Below, piece by piece: positions 33,352 to 41,343 of a DNA stretch of 64,000 nt. The DNA lies in NCBI GenBank assembly GCA_013316825.1, contig WSLY01000003.1:62001-126000 (forward strand), written 5' to 3'. Origin of the DNA: Lachnospiraceae bacterium. Its GTDB lineage: Bacteria > Bacillota > Clostridia > Lachnospirales > Lachnospiraceae. How positions within the stretch are numbered: the stretch's first letter is position 1; each line of letters starts with the position of its first letter. The notes under the pieces were generated by a model. The model was not told where the DNA came from. It saw nothing but the letters and a program-made list of their open reading frames with translations, and made no database searches. Position numbers and translations under genes: made by a program.

Positions 33352-35562
33352 CTATTCCCATTCCGTCCGGCAGCGGTAGCTGTCAGTCCAGTTCGGTCTC
33401 TCCACCGGCTTATTCTGGTTGTAATAACCCTCTTCATTCGCCTCAAAGCCCATCATCACCCGCCATTTGGAATCCGTCAGCCTGTCATTTATCGGCCACG
33501 GGAACTGGTAGAAGGAATATACGCTTCCTACTGCGACGCGCAGGCTGCCGTCCACCTTTACTACCACATAGATGCGGGAAGGATTGCCGGTTGCCACCTC
33601 CAGCACGCTGCCATTGGGGTCTGTCGCAATATCCACCACCACTGCCGCCGGATATTCGTCGGCAAATACATACTCTCCCTCTTCTTTTAATGCCTCATAC
33701 CAAAAATGCTCCAGATTGCCGCCGTATTCTTCAATCAGCCGGTATTCCGCATCCGTAAGCGTCTCGTCTCTAAGCTCTTTATCGGAAATCACCTTAAGCT
33801 GTGCCGCCAGCTCCGACAGGCGTGACAAATTTGCTTCATCGGAAGTGCTCAGCATGCCATATGTCTTTAAGCCCTCCCTCGTGGCATCCGCAAGACGTGC
33901 GAACCTTGCATACACCTCCGGCTCCGGCTCCACATATCCCCTGAAATCAACGATTTCTTCGTCTTCGCCGCCGCCCATTTCCGCCATCACCTGCTTGGCG
34001 TAGAGCACTGTGTCATGCTTTAACTCCGTGAAGCTGCCTGCAAAGCACTCCAAATCCTTTTTCAGCCATTCCTCACTCTGCATAAACATAGGGTAGCCCT
34101 CCCCCTTTACGGTAAGCAGGGGACGAAGCGTATTTAACCAGCCCGCATACAGACTTGCAGACCACAATTCGGGATTATCCTGCGCAAAAGCTTCCCGCAA
34201 GGAGTTCATATTGTCCAGATAACCCGCATATGCCGTATCGCCGTTCTCTGTAAGAAGCTGCAGCGCAACGTCGCTGCCGAGCGCTGCCGGTACATCCAGC
34301 ACATCGGGAAGCATACGCTGTTCCACGCTGCTGTGAACCAGACACTGCATAATTTCCGCATCGATGGTGAAACGCTGTCCCATAAAACGGAAGCCTAAAA
34401 TAACATTGTCCGCACCATCGGCTATCGGGATGGAATTAATCTTCGGCGGGGCAAGCTGCGCCGTTTTTTCATGAAACGCTGCAAACGCCGCCTCATTTGC
34501 AATCAAATCCTTTGTGGCAACCACCTCGCCATACGCCTCCACAATCAGCGGCACATACTCGCATACGCCCAAATCGTCGCTCGCGCCCGCAAAGAACGCA
34601 GTCACGGCATAGATGGATTCCCACAGCGCATAACTCTCCTCATCCCCTGCAAGCGCTTTCGCCATCAGCAGGGCGCTTCTGTCCATATCGATATTTTCCT
34701 GCAGAAAATGCACTCTGCCGTACCACATCATCGCCCTGAAATACCGCTCCAGCTTCTCGTCACCCTCATAATACCCTCTGGGAATATACTGAGAGTAATC
34801 CTCATTGATTTCCGTTACCTCACAGACCCCTATGCCGTCGGCACGTTTTATGTTATCGAGCTCATATGCGACCGTGTCCGCCACATAATCCGCCACCGCC
34901 GTATTATCGTCAAGCAGCTTGGCGCCCACCGTAAAAAATGCCACATTCCGCCTTGCCGCATTTTCCCATTCCGTGCCGACAAGCGCATCGTACTGTTCCT
35001 GACTGGCTGCAAGCATTTCCTTGCTTAACTGTAACAGGCTGTCGGAAAGATAACTTTTCTCAAGATTCTTTAATAAGTGGCTGAAATACAGATGATAGGT
35101 ATGCATCATGGAATCCACAGTCACAAAATTGGGAATCTGGTTATAACGGTTTACTTCATATATCTGGAAAAATTCGCTGCCCGCGCTGTCATACACAACA
35201 AAACCATTCTGCAAAAGCTTTGCCGCCGCTCCCTCCTCCATATAAAAATCATCCCAGTTGTCCACATTGCTAAAATCGGAAGCCACCGTATAGGGGGCTA
35301 CGCTGGGCGTTACGCCTGTTTCCTCATTTTTTTCCGCCTTTATCAGAGAAGGTCTCTCTCCCATTACAAGAGGTACTGCATTTCCCGTTTTTTCCGGCTC
35401 ACCGGTACTCTCCGGCGTCGCAGACGGCCTGGCGTCAGTCTCTTCCCTCTGTACCTGCTCCGTATTTTCTCCATTGTTCTCCTGCTTTGGCGCCGCACAT
35501 GCGGCAAAAAGACTCACCGCCAAAACAAGTGCCATTACCCTGCCCGTTTTTCTTTTCTTCAT
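33352..35562 (-). CDS. DUF3160-domain lipoprotein
   Basis: About 736 residues from ATG 35562 (MKKRKTGRVMALVLA), preceded by GGAGG; the frame extends 21 codons upstream without a better site. The signal peptide ends in lipobox LFAAC; an acidic linker follows. The large alpha-rich DUF3160 domain is recognised by PNFVTVDSMMHTYHLYFSHLL (about 140-160 of the mature region) and LGFRFMGQRFTIDAEIMQ. The C-terminal part is beta-rich (VVDIATDPNGSVLEVATGNP, YSFYQFPWPINDRLTDSKW). The function of DUF3160 is unknown; it is an exported, surface protein. Co-transcribed with the CapA-like gene. Confidence 0.85.
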   Translation of the reverse strand: MKKRKTGRVMALVLAVSLFAACAAPKQENNGENTEQVQREETDARPSATPESTGEPEKTGNAVPLVMGERPSLIKAEKNEETGVTPSVAPYTVASDFSNVDNWDDFYMEEGAAAKLLQNGFVVYDSAGSEFFQIYEVNRYNQIPNFVTVDSMMHTYHLYFSHLLKNLEKSYLSDSLLQLSKEMLAASQEQYDALVGTEWENAARRNVAFFTVGAKLLDDNTAVADYVADTVAYELDNIKRADGIGVCEVTEINEDYSQYIPRGYYEGDEKLERYFRAMMWYGRVHFLQENIDMDRSALLMAKALAGDEESYALWESIYAVTAFFAGASDDLGVCEYVPLIVEAYGEVVATKDLIANEAAFAAFHEKTAQLAPPKINSIPIADGADNVILGFRFMGQRFTIDAEIMQCLVHSSVEQRMLPDVLDVPAALGSDVALQLLTENGDTAYAGYLDNMNSLREAFAQDNPELWSASLYAGWLNTLRPLLTVKGEGYPMFMQSEEWLKKDLECFAGSFTELKHDTVLYAKQVMAEMGGGEDEEIVDFRGYVEPEPEVYARFARLADATREGLKTYGMLSTSDEANLSRLSELAAQLKVISDKELRDETLTDAEYRLIEEYGGNLEHFWYEALKEEGEYVFADEYPAAVVVDIATDPNGSVLEVATGNPSRIYVVVKVDGSLRVAVGSVYSFYQFPWPINDRLTDSKWRVMMGFEANEEGYYNQNKPVERPNWTDSYRCRTEWE

Positions 35563-35715
35563 ACCAATCCTCCATGCCGCCTGCTTTGCGGCAGCGCCCA
35601 TCTGCAATTTCATTTGAGCGCCCACAATACTACTTTGTTTCGATTTTTAGTATAGCATTACTTTGAAAACAGCACAAGCCTCCAAGCCGCTCTATTTTAT
35701 GAATCTTTCTTAAGA

Positions 35716-36657
35716 TTAGGATGGCAAATGGGCAAACGTAGTGCCAAGCTGCACATCAAATCCAAGTGCCTGATACATGCTTTCATCACAGGGGGCGCAG
35801 CAGACGGTCAGACTTGCAATGCCTTTTTCCCTGCACCAATCTTGTGCCGCCCGTGCAAGTTTTCGGGCAATGCCTTTCTTGCGGAACACCGGTTCCACAT
35901 AAAAATCTTCAAATACACCCGTGTTCCGGCAGGCAAAGGTAGAAAAGCATTCCGCCACGCTGCACATTCCGACAGACCGGTATCCGCGTTTTGCCACAAA
36001 AAATGTAATTTTCCCGTCCCTGACCGCTTGTGACAACAGCTCTTGCCTCTCTTTTGTCAAAGCCTCTTCTCCAATTTCTTTTAGAAATCCGTTCTCCAGC
36101 TTCCCAAGCTGCCAATCCTCCGAATCAGAGAGCATTTCTATGTGAACGGGAACCTCCTCTTTCGGCGGCAGCATCATAAGCGGTTCGCCCCACTCATCTG
36201 CGCCATTCTTGAGAAAGCCGAGGCTTTCCCAAAAATGAAGCCGCCGTTCGCTGCCTCCATAATTCAACTCTGCATAAAGTGCACCATTTTCTTCTGCCCA
36301 GTTTAACAGCGCCCCGGCACATGCCCTGCCTGTACCATTCCCCCGAAACGCCGGATAGACACAATATTCCATGATAAAGCATTTGCCGTCTTCCGTAGTA
36401 TAAATCACCGGCATGGCAAAACCGATATCCTGCCCATTCCTTTGAAAAAACAGATAATGGCACCGATTCTGCCTGCGGTCATGGATTTTCTGCATACTTA
36501 CTCTGTATTCCTCTCCCAGAAAGTACGCTCTGTCCTTGTCCTCCCTGTCCGGAATCTCAGGGAAAATGTCCCGTTCAAAATAAAGGCGAAGCTGCATCCA
36601 AAAAGCGGCAATATCCGTTTCTGTGACTGCTTCACGGATGGTAATTGTATTTTTCAT
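35716..36657 (-). CDS. Double GNAT-domain N-acetyltransferase
   Basis: About 313 residues from ATG 36657 (MKNTITIREAVTETD) with GAGG upstream; two in-frame ATGs lie earlier. Two acetyltransferase domains are arranged in tandem: the first (about 1-160) has EYCVYPAFRGNGTGRACAGALL and HFWESLGF; the second (about 170-313) has DFYVEPVFRKKGIARKLARA and MYQALGF. Each contains the R/Q-x-x-G-x-G/A acetyl-CoA loop, so both may be active. Substrate unknown; such duplicated GNATs often modify antibiotics, amines or proteins. Confidence 0.85.
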   Translation of the reverse strand: MKNTITIREAVTETDIAAFWMQLRLYFERDIFPEIPDREDKDRAYFLGEEYRVSMQKIHDRRQNRCHYLFFQRNGQDIGFAMPVIYTTEDGKCFIMEYCVYPAFRGNGTGRACAGALLNWAEENGALYAELNYGGSERRLHFWESLGFLKNGADEWGEPLMMLPPKEEVPVHIEMLSDSEDWQLGKLENGFLKEIGEEALTKERQELLSQAVRDGKITFFVAKRGYRSVGMCSVAECFSTFACRNTGVFEDFYVEPVFRKKGIARKLARAAQDWCREKGIASLTVCCAPCDESMYQALGFDVQLGTTFAHLPS

Positions 36658-36823
36658 TTTAGTCCTCATTTCTGCGCACATTTTATTCTCCTATTCTCAT
36701 GAATCCTGTATGGAATTTTGCGGCAAAATCGTGTATTTTCTTTTTTTCTTATGGCAAAAACCTTCCCATTCTTTCCTATCCATAATGAGAATCCGCTCTC
36801 CCCAAATTTGCATTTCTGTTACC

Positions 36824-36852
36824 ATTATACACATACATATACATTTCTGCAA
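36824..36852 (-). promoter_or_regulatory. Promoter of the GNAT gene, in the 36658-37034 gap
   Basis: On the minus strand TTGCAG (36847-36852), 17 bases, TATAAT (36824-36829), leaving a long leader of about 165 bases. The same AT-rich gap holds a TATAAT for the plus-strand gene (36946-36951) without a clear -35; I see nothing else in it. Confidence 0.6.
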
Positions 36853-37034
36853 TGATCCGAATTCCATTCTTTTATATTTATTTTGTACTGAGACAGACTC
36901 ACCAAAAAAGGCATAAAGGTTCTTTTCTTTCCCCTTGCAGTCTGCTATAATAAACCATACAAAAATACGCTGTTCACAGCAAACACTTAAAGGGTATTTA
37001 AAAAGCGCAAAAATGGAGAAAGGAGGGATGTTGT

Positions 37035-37727
37035 GTGGATAATGGGCTTAATGCAAGACTTTTATATGAGTGGAATACAGAAAAAGCCCATTTGGATTTT
37101 ACCATCACCAAAGCGGAACTCCAGCTTGTAAATGTGAATAAACGCCTGCAGAGATTACGGCAGGACTTGCTTATCTATAGTGGAATGCTTGTCCTTCCAT
37201 TGCTTCTGATTTTTTTGTTGCTGTATATACTGGGAAAATTTCTCCCAACACCTGCTTCCTATGTATTATATGTTCTTGCTGCTGGGTTTACTGCGGCACT
37301 GGCATGTGTCTATATCATGGCTTTTCCTTTTTTTCTTTTTTATCTGATAAAAGCCATCTCTCTGAGTTTACTCAACAGGGAGAATCCGGAACGGACAAAA
37401 CACTTGCTGCCGCCGGAGACGGGAAAAAGGCATAAAGAAACGGAGAAGGAAGCAACTTACCGCATAGAGCAGCAAAAACTAATCCATGTATTAAGCCGAT
37501 ACTACTTGTATCAGGATACGATGGAACAGCTTCGCCAAAAAATAGAGGCTGCTTCTATCTCGTTAGAAGATTTGCAGCAGGAATTAAAGCAGTTTACTTA
37601 CTATGAAACTATTTATCCGGCAAACGGATTTACCAGTCCGATGATGAAAAAAGCCAGAAACATGGTGTTTATCGTTCTGTTCGGAATATTAGCCGGCATT
37701 GCTTTTTTACTGTACATAAACAGATAG
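37035..37727 (+). CDS. Unrecognised membrane protein with coiled-coil ends
   Basis: A 230-residue protein starting at GTG 37035, eight bases after AGGAGG. An amphipathic helix (about 15-45) precedes two membrane helices (about 47-70 and 78-105). A charged soluble segment (about 120-200, rich in Gln/Glu/Lys and likely coiled-coil) follows, then a third membrane helix (about 210-228). I do not recognise a family. It is the only plus-strand gene between the Rrf2 and XRE genes and lies at the left border of the AT-rich island. Confidence 0.65.
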   Translation: MDNGLNARLLYEWNTEKAHLDFTITKAELQLVNVNKRLQRLRQDLLIYSGMLVLPLLLIFLLLYILGKFLPTPASYVLYVLAAGFTAALACVYIMAFPFFLFYLIKAISLSLLNRENPERTKHLLPPETGKRHKETEKEATYRIEQQKLIHVLSRYYLYQDTMEQLRQKIEAASISLEDLQQELKQFTYYETIYPANGFTSPMMKKARNMVFIVLFGILAGIAFLLYINR

Positions 37728-37842
37728 CGGTAAACGACTGTCTAGGGCAGAAGTAAGGGCAGCTATTTGCTTCCTTTTACGGAAAGCCTATGTATTACAT
37801 ACCAAATGCCGTTGTATTCCAATTGCGCATCGTACTGCAATA

Positions 37843-38535
37843 TTACTCGAGGTTTATATCTTCCCAAAATCCTCTAAAGTCCTTTTCTTCCGGTCTCTTG
37901 GTATTTACCCTCTTTCTGATTTCTAAAACCATCTTCATTATTTCTTCTTTTGTATGCGGGCTATCTTCCATTACTTTTTCTACGTCAATCTCTTTATGCT
38001 TCGTTTTTATCAGCTCATCTATAATGTCAGAGACTTGTTCTACAAATACTTCTTCCATAATTGCATTTTGGGTCTTTTCATCTGCTCCCTCATACTCATC
38101 ATAATATGCGCTAATATACTCGGAAAATCTTTTTATCTTCTCTGGTGAATCCAAAAAATCAGATACTATTTCGTCCTCACGGCTTCTTTTCCTTCTGCCA
38201 ACATATAGCCTAAGTTTATTTAGTACCTTTTTGACAATATCATATGAAGCATTCCCAATCAATCCGCTTGCAACTGCTATCGCTACAAAATTTAAGATTT
38301 CTCCGCATTGCTCTGTGTAGTAATATTTTCCCTCATCTTTTTCGTTTTCATATTGTATACGGCAGGTCCATCCTCCGAAAACCGCCTGTCTTATACCCTG
38401 CATGATTCTTTCATACTCTGATATCGGTATACTCTTACCGCAAATTGGACACACTAATAATTCCCTGTCTTCCGCCTCGTATATCGATGCACAATGAAAA
38501 CATATTTTTCTAAAGTCATCTTCTCTATGATTCAC
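37843..38535 (-). CDS. Unrecognised zinc-ribbon protein with a hydrophobic segment
   Basis: A 230-residue protein beginning at GTG 38535, whose first bases (GTGA) overlap the stop of the decayed KilA-N gene. A zinc ribbon is visible at the start (ICFHCASIY...LVCPICGKSIP, about 11-34). A hydrophobic helix follows (about 82-100: ILNFVAIAVASGLIGNASYD), then a Lys/Arg-rich stretch and a long charged alpha-helical tail. The layout could be a membrane-associated sensor or effector but I cannot name it. Its AT content is like the neighbouring island genes. Confidence 0.6.
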   Translation of the reverse strand: MNHREDDFRKICFHCASIYEAEDRELLVCPICGKSIPISEYERIMQGIRQAVFGGWTCRIQYENEKDEGKYYYTEQCGEILNFVAIAVASGLIGNASYDIVKKVLNKLRLYVGRRKRSREDEIVSDFLDSPEKIKRFSEYISAYYDEYEGADEKTQNAIMEEVFVEQVSDIIDELIKTKHKEIDVEKVMEDSPHTKEEIMKMVLEIRKRVNTKRPEEKDFRGFWEDINLE

Positions 38536-39113
38536 TTTCTTTTTTCCTCATCCTTTCTTCCTCTCAATTGCGGTAAATTATTTAAATTCACCATTTCCAA
38601 AGTCCGCAACTGTTGTACTGCCAAATGGCGTAACTATTCCATTCTCTCTTTCTGGTTTTTTCCTTGGTTAATCAAAACTGCTGTCTTTAAGCTTGTGGAA
38701 TCTTTCATAATGTATAACTGAACTTCTGGAGATATCTAAGTTGCAAAAGACATCGCAATATCGCTATGAGCATATGTTCCACCATATCGCCCTGCTTTTG
38801 AAACAATACTGATGACATTCATCTGTACAATCCACTTTGTCGGTGTCATAACAAAACGATTTAACCCCGCCTCATTTTTAACCGCCTCGAATTGCACACG
38901 GTTAAAGTCTGGATTATGCAACTCTTCCCAAACGCCTAAAAATTCTATTATGTTATGATTCCACATCCAGTTTTGAATCACAAATCTTGGGACAGCTTCA
39001 TTTCTATATTTTACAATATCTGTTAATGAGATAAATTCATTTTCAAAATGTGTTGGATAAATGCCAATATCAATACCTTTAGCATGAACAGTCTCTTTCA
39101 CAATTTTCGCCAT
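38532..39113 (-). pseudogene. KilA-N domain protein, inactivated
   Basis: The first 125 residues are a good KilA-N domain (GIYPTHFENEFISLTDIVKY, FIQNWMWNHN-like WMWNHNIIEFLGVWE, TPTKWIVQMNVISIVSKAGRYGGTYAHSDIA). KilA-N is a phage-type DNA-binding domain. The frame stops at a TAG (38736-38738) exactly where relatives have tryptophan (FAT-stop-ISPEVQLYIMKD), so a TGG-to-TAG change is likely. Beyond it the same frame continues with the family's C-terminal end (TAVLINQGKNQKERME-stop-LRHLAVQQLRTLE), with a second TAG at 38634-38636 and an internal deletion. It overlaps the next gene by GTGA. Confidence 0.75.
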
Positions 39114-39308
39114 ACACGTTCTCTTATTCCCATATCATAAGCCCATGCAAAATGTCTCTTAAAACGCCTATCCTCTGCTTAATCTACAAATCATTTTCTA
39201 AGCATTCCTCCTTATCTTCCCACATCTTCCGATACACTTCAATATAAAATTTGATGCAACTCGGATATACATAGAAATATCTTCTGCACACTCTTTTTAT
39301 ATAACCCA

Positions 39309-39316
39309 ATAATTTT
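39309..39316. repeat. Target-site duplication, left copy
   Basis: ATAATTTT directly before the cassette; the identical octamer follows it at 39886-39893. Confidence 0.85.
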
Positions 39317-39885
39317 CTCCCTTTTCGGAAAAGCGTATCCTGTGCATAATACAATACTTAACTGTTCTATCAACCGAATGCCGCTTTATTCCTCCCAGTG
39401 TTCAAGCTCATCAGCCGGATAAGCTTTCGTCCAGTGATATGGCTGTAATTCCCTTAATTCCACAAATCGGATTTTTTCCTCTTTGGTTGTAACTGCCACT
39501 TGTACATCCTCGCCCCAATATCGCAATCTCTCCTGACAAATGCCACATGGCGATAATACTCTATACGGAGAGTTTTCGTTATCACGGATAAGGCACATGC
39601 AGTGCGTCACTTTTTCATTGTATTTGTGAGCCTCAAGCATAGCTCCCAGTTCAATACATACAATTGCAGAAGCATTAGCGGTTTCAATTGAAACGCTTGT
39701 GAAATAGTTTCCCTTAGACGTGTGGATAACGCCAGCACCACCCCAACCGACAGGATACCTCTTTTCTATCAATTCCATCGCTCTCTGATACATCTCATTT
39801 TCTATTTCGTAATACCTCATAAAGCTCTCCTTAATTTTATAGTTATCTCCTCTTTTTCAGTGGGTACACAATTCCGAAAAGGGAG
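39317..39885 (-). mobile_element. 569-bp non-autonomous mobile insertion cassette carrying a cytidine deaminase
   Basis: The ends are CTCCCTTTTCGGAA (39317-39330) and its exact reverse complement (39872-39885), with weaker inverted similarity for about 14 more bases inward. An 8-bp direct duplication flanks them, and the interrupted gene is restored by removal. There is no transposase inside; the only gene is the deaminase. The 8-bp duplication fits the ISL3, IS6 and IS256 groups among others; the terminal pattern makes me favour ISL3-like, but that is inference. It must have been moved by a transposase acting in trans. Confidence 0.85.
39386..39820 (-). CDS. Cytidine-deaminase-family protein (mobile cassette cargo)
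   Basis: A 144-residue cytidine/blasticidin-S deaminase-like protein. The zinc site is seen as VCIELGAM (Cys55, catalytic Glu57) and SPCGICQERL (Cys92, Cys95), in the standard spacing. Standard CDAs have C/H-A-E, here C-I-E. The length is normal for a tetrameric CDA. C-terminal residues (ELQPYHWTKAYPADEL) resemble the LLPxxF end of the family. AAGGAG precedes the ATG. It could salvage cytidine or detoxify a nucleoside antibiotic; as the sole cargo of a mobile cassette a resistance-type role is plausible but unproven. Confidence 0.88.
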   Translation of the reverse strand: MRYYEIENEMYQRAMELIEKRYPVGWGGAGVIHTSKGNYFTSVSIETANASAIVCIELGAMLEAHKYNEKVTHCMCLIRDNENSPYRVLSPCGICQERLRYWGEDVQVAVTTKEEKIRFVELRELQPYHWTKAYPADELEHWEE

Positions 39886-39893
39886 ATAATTTT
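39886..39893. repeat. Target-site duplication, right copy
   Basis: ATAATTTT immediately after the right terminal repeat of the cassette, identical to 39309-39316. Confidence 0.85.
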
Positions 39894-40053
39894 TTATCAC
39901 AGGCAAAATCCAGTAAATAGCCAAGAAGATATGACAATTTATCTTCTCGCACTTCCTTACCGCACACATCTTCAACCAACTGCAAATACACTTCATACAC
40001 CTCTTGATATACTTGGACTATCCGTTCTGCAATCAGCAATATATTGTCATCCG

Positions 40054-40229
40054 TTAAATCACCTCAAGATACTTGTGAGCAGCTTTTATCGCTTCTATCT
40101 TTTCCGCAGATGGATATTTCCTAGGCTGTTTTACTTCTTCTACGTCACATTAATATTAATGACACTATCTGGTGATTTGTGGGACAAAAGTACAATGGTC
40201 TCCACATGTTTATCATTGTCCAAACTCAT
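40054..40229 (-). pseudogene. Decayed C-terminal tail of a methyltransferase-associated protein
   Basis: On the minus strand one segment reads MSLDNDKHVETIVLLSHKSPDS and stops; a few bases later another frame gives EEVKQPRKYPSAEKIEAIKA and ends KYLEVI-stop at 40054. From memory these are the two ends of a tail found on TrmA/RlmD-type and mobile-element proteins of Lachnospiraceae (HVETIVLL..., ...AEKVEAIKDAL..F.VI); the middle is lost. The chromosomal rlmD at 44.9 kb ends in a similar motif (KRKAIEDALEHFGMI). It is probably a remnant of an earlier mobile element. The remaining bases to 40270 show nothing I can name. Confidence 0.5.
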
Positions 40230-40270
40230 ATTTTTGCCAACATCTTAAAAACGTCTTTTTATCTCATCAT

Positions 40271-41311
40271 TTATGTAAATATCTTTTTAGGTTCAATCCT
40301 TACCTTTTTCTTTATTGTGCTATGAATATTTTTAATGCTTTCCAAATATTCTTCTTCGACCGGCGATAAGTTCTGTTCCTGATACTTCCTATATTCTTCT
40401 GTTGCTTTTTCAATTGCCTGTGCATGACTAATCGTTCCGGCTCCTTGCAACACTTTTTCACCTGTTGTTTTTAAAACATTATCAAGATGCTCCACATAAT
40501 CTGCCATATACATAGGATTGTGGCGCATAGCTTGAATCTCCGCAAAATCAAAATATCCCGATACAATATTATTTAGGATTTTTAATTCTTCATCATCGAG
40601 ATAATTTTTTGCGATACTGATATCTTTCAATACAGGAAAATCACCAGAAAAACTTTTCAATCCCATAAAAGGCTGACTGGCGTCTGCACGCTCGTATATA
40701 ACTTCTGCTGCTGTATGTCCATGTGCCGCATAGTGTAATTTATTTTGTACCATTTTGAAAAATGCAATGGATTCACTACTCTTTGGATCATAATCAACAC
40801 TTGTTGCATAAAGGTCAAGTACCTGTCGGTACATAACTTTTTCAGATGAACGAATATCCCGAATACGGTCTAATAACTCTTTCCAGTAATTACCGCCACC
40901 CAGATTTTTCAGTCGTTCATCATCCATCGTAAAGCCTTTTATCATGTACTCTTTTAAGCGTTCGGTAGCCCATCGACGAAAATTTGTGGCAATCTTGGAT
41001 TTTACTCTGTATCCAAGAGAAATAATCATATCAAGATTATAGTGTGTTGTATTATAATTTTTTCCATCAGCCGCAGTTGTTCGGAATTTCCGAACAACTG
41101 ACTCTTCATCCAATTCTTCTTCTTCAAAAATATGCTTGATATGCTCACTGATATTAGATTTACTGGTTTGATAAAGTTCGCATAATTGTGCCTGTGTAAG
41201 CCAAACGGTCTCGTCTTCAAATTTAACATCTATTTTTGTCTTTCCATCATCCGTTTGATATATGATGATTTCACTGCCGACAATATTAGAATTATTTTTT
41301 TTATTTTGCAT
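40271..41311 (-). CDS. RhuM-family protein
   Basis: About 346 residues from ATG 41311 (MQNKKNNSNIVGSEIIIYQ), preceded by AAGGAGG. The N-terminal domain (KIDVKFEDETVWLTQAQLCELYQTSKSNISEHIKHIF, VVRKFRTTAADGKNYNTTHYNLDMIISLGYRV) is the KilA/Bro-like DNA-binding region of RhuM proteins. A conserved second half includes YAAHGHTAAEVIYERAD, GDFPVLKDISIAKNYL and an end helix. RhuM was named from a Salmonella pathogenicity island, but the family is spread among mobile and defence islands, with no known activity. It starts 32 bases after the stop of the large NTPase gene and is presumably co-transcribed with it. Confidence 0.88.
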   Translation of the reverse strand: MQNKKNNSNIVGSEIIIYQTDDGKTKIDVKFEDETVWLTQAQLCELYQTSKSNISEHIKHIFEEEELDEESVVRKFRTTAADGKNYNTTHYNLDMIISLGYRVKSKIATNFRRWATERLKEYMIKGFTMDDERLKNLGGGNYWKELLDRIRDIRSSEKVMYRQVLDLYATSVDYDPKSSESIAFFKMVQNKLHYAAHGHTAAEVIYERADASQPFMGLKSFSGDFPVLKDISIAKNYLDDEELKILNNIVSGYFDFAEIQAMRHNPMYMADYVEHLDNVLKTTGEKVLQGAGTISHAQAIEKATEEYRKYQEQNLSPVEEEYLESIKNIHSTIKKKVRIEPKKIFT

Positions 41312-41343
41312 GTGCAATCCTCCTTTTATCATAGGATTATTTT

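Larger units (their letters stand above)
39184..40039 (-). pseudogene. Small gene of unknown function, interrupted by a mobile cassette
   Basis: The N-terminal half (39894-40039, plus one target copy) reads LIAERIVQVYQEVYEVYLQLVEDV... to YLLDFACDKK; the C-terminal half (39184-39308) reads KRVCRRYFYVYPSCIKFYIEVYRKMWEDKEEC and ends ENDL-stop. Deleting the 569-bp cassette and one 8-bp duplication gives ...ACDKKLLGYIKRVCRRYF... in a single open frame, so the break is precise. The intact protein would be about 90 residues, all helical. The start is unclear (a TTG at 40039, or a non-ATG codon upstream), and I do not recognise the family. Confidence 0.8.

Noticed and set aside
33795-33810. A third CTTAAG promoter box
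   Set aside because: It lies inside the coding region of the DUF3160 gene, without GTGACG spacing or a -10.
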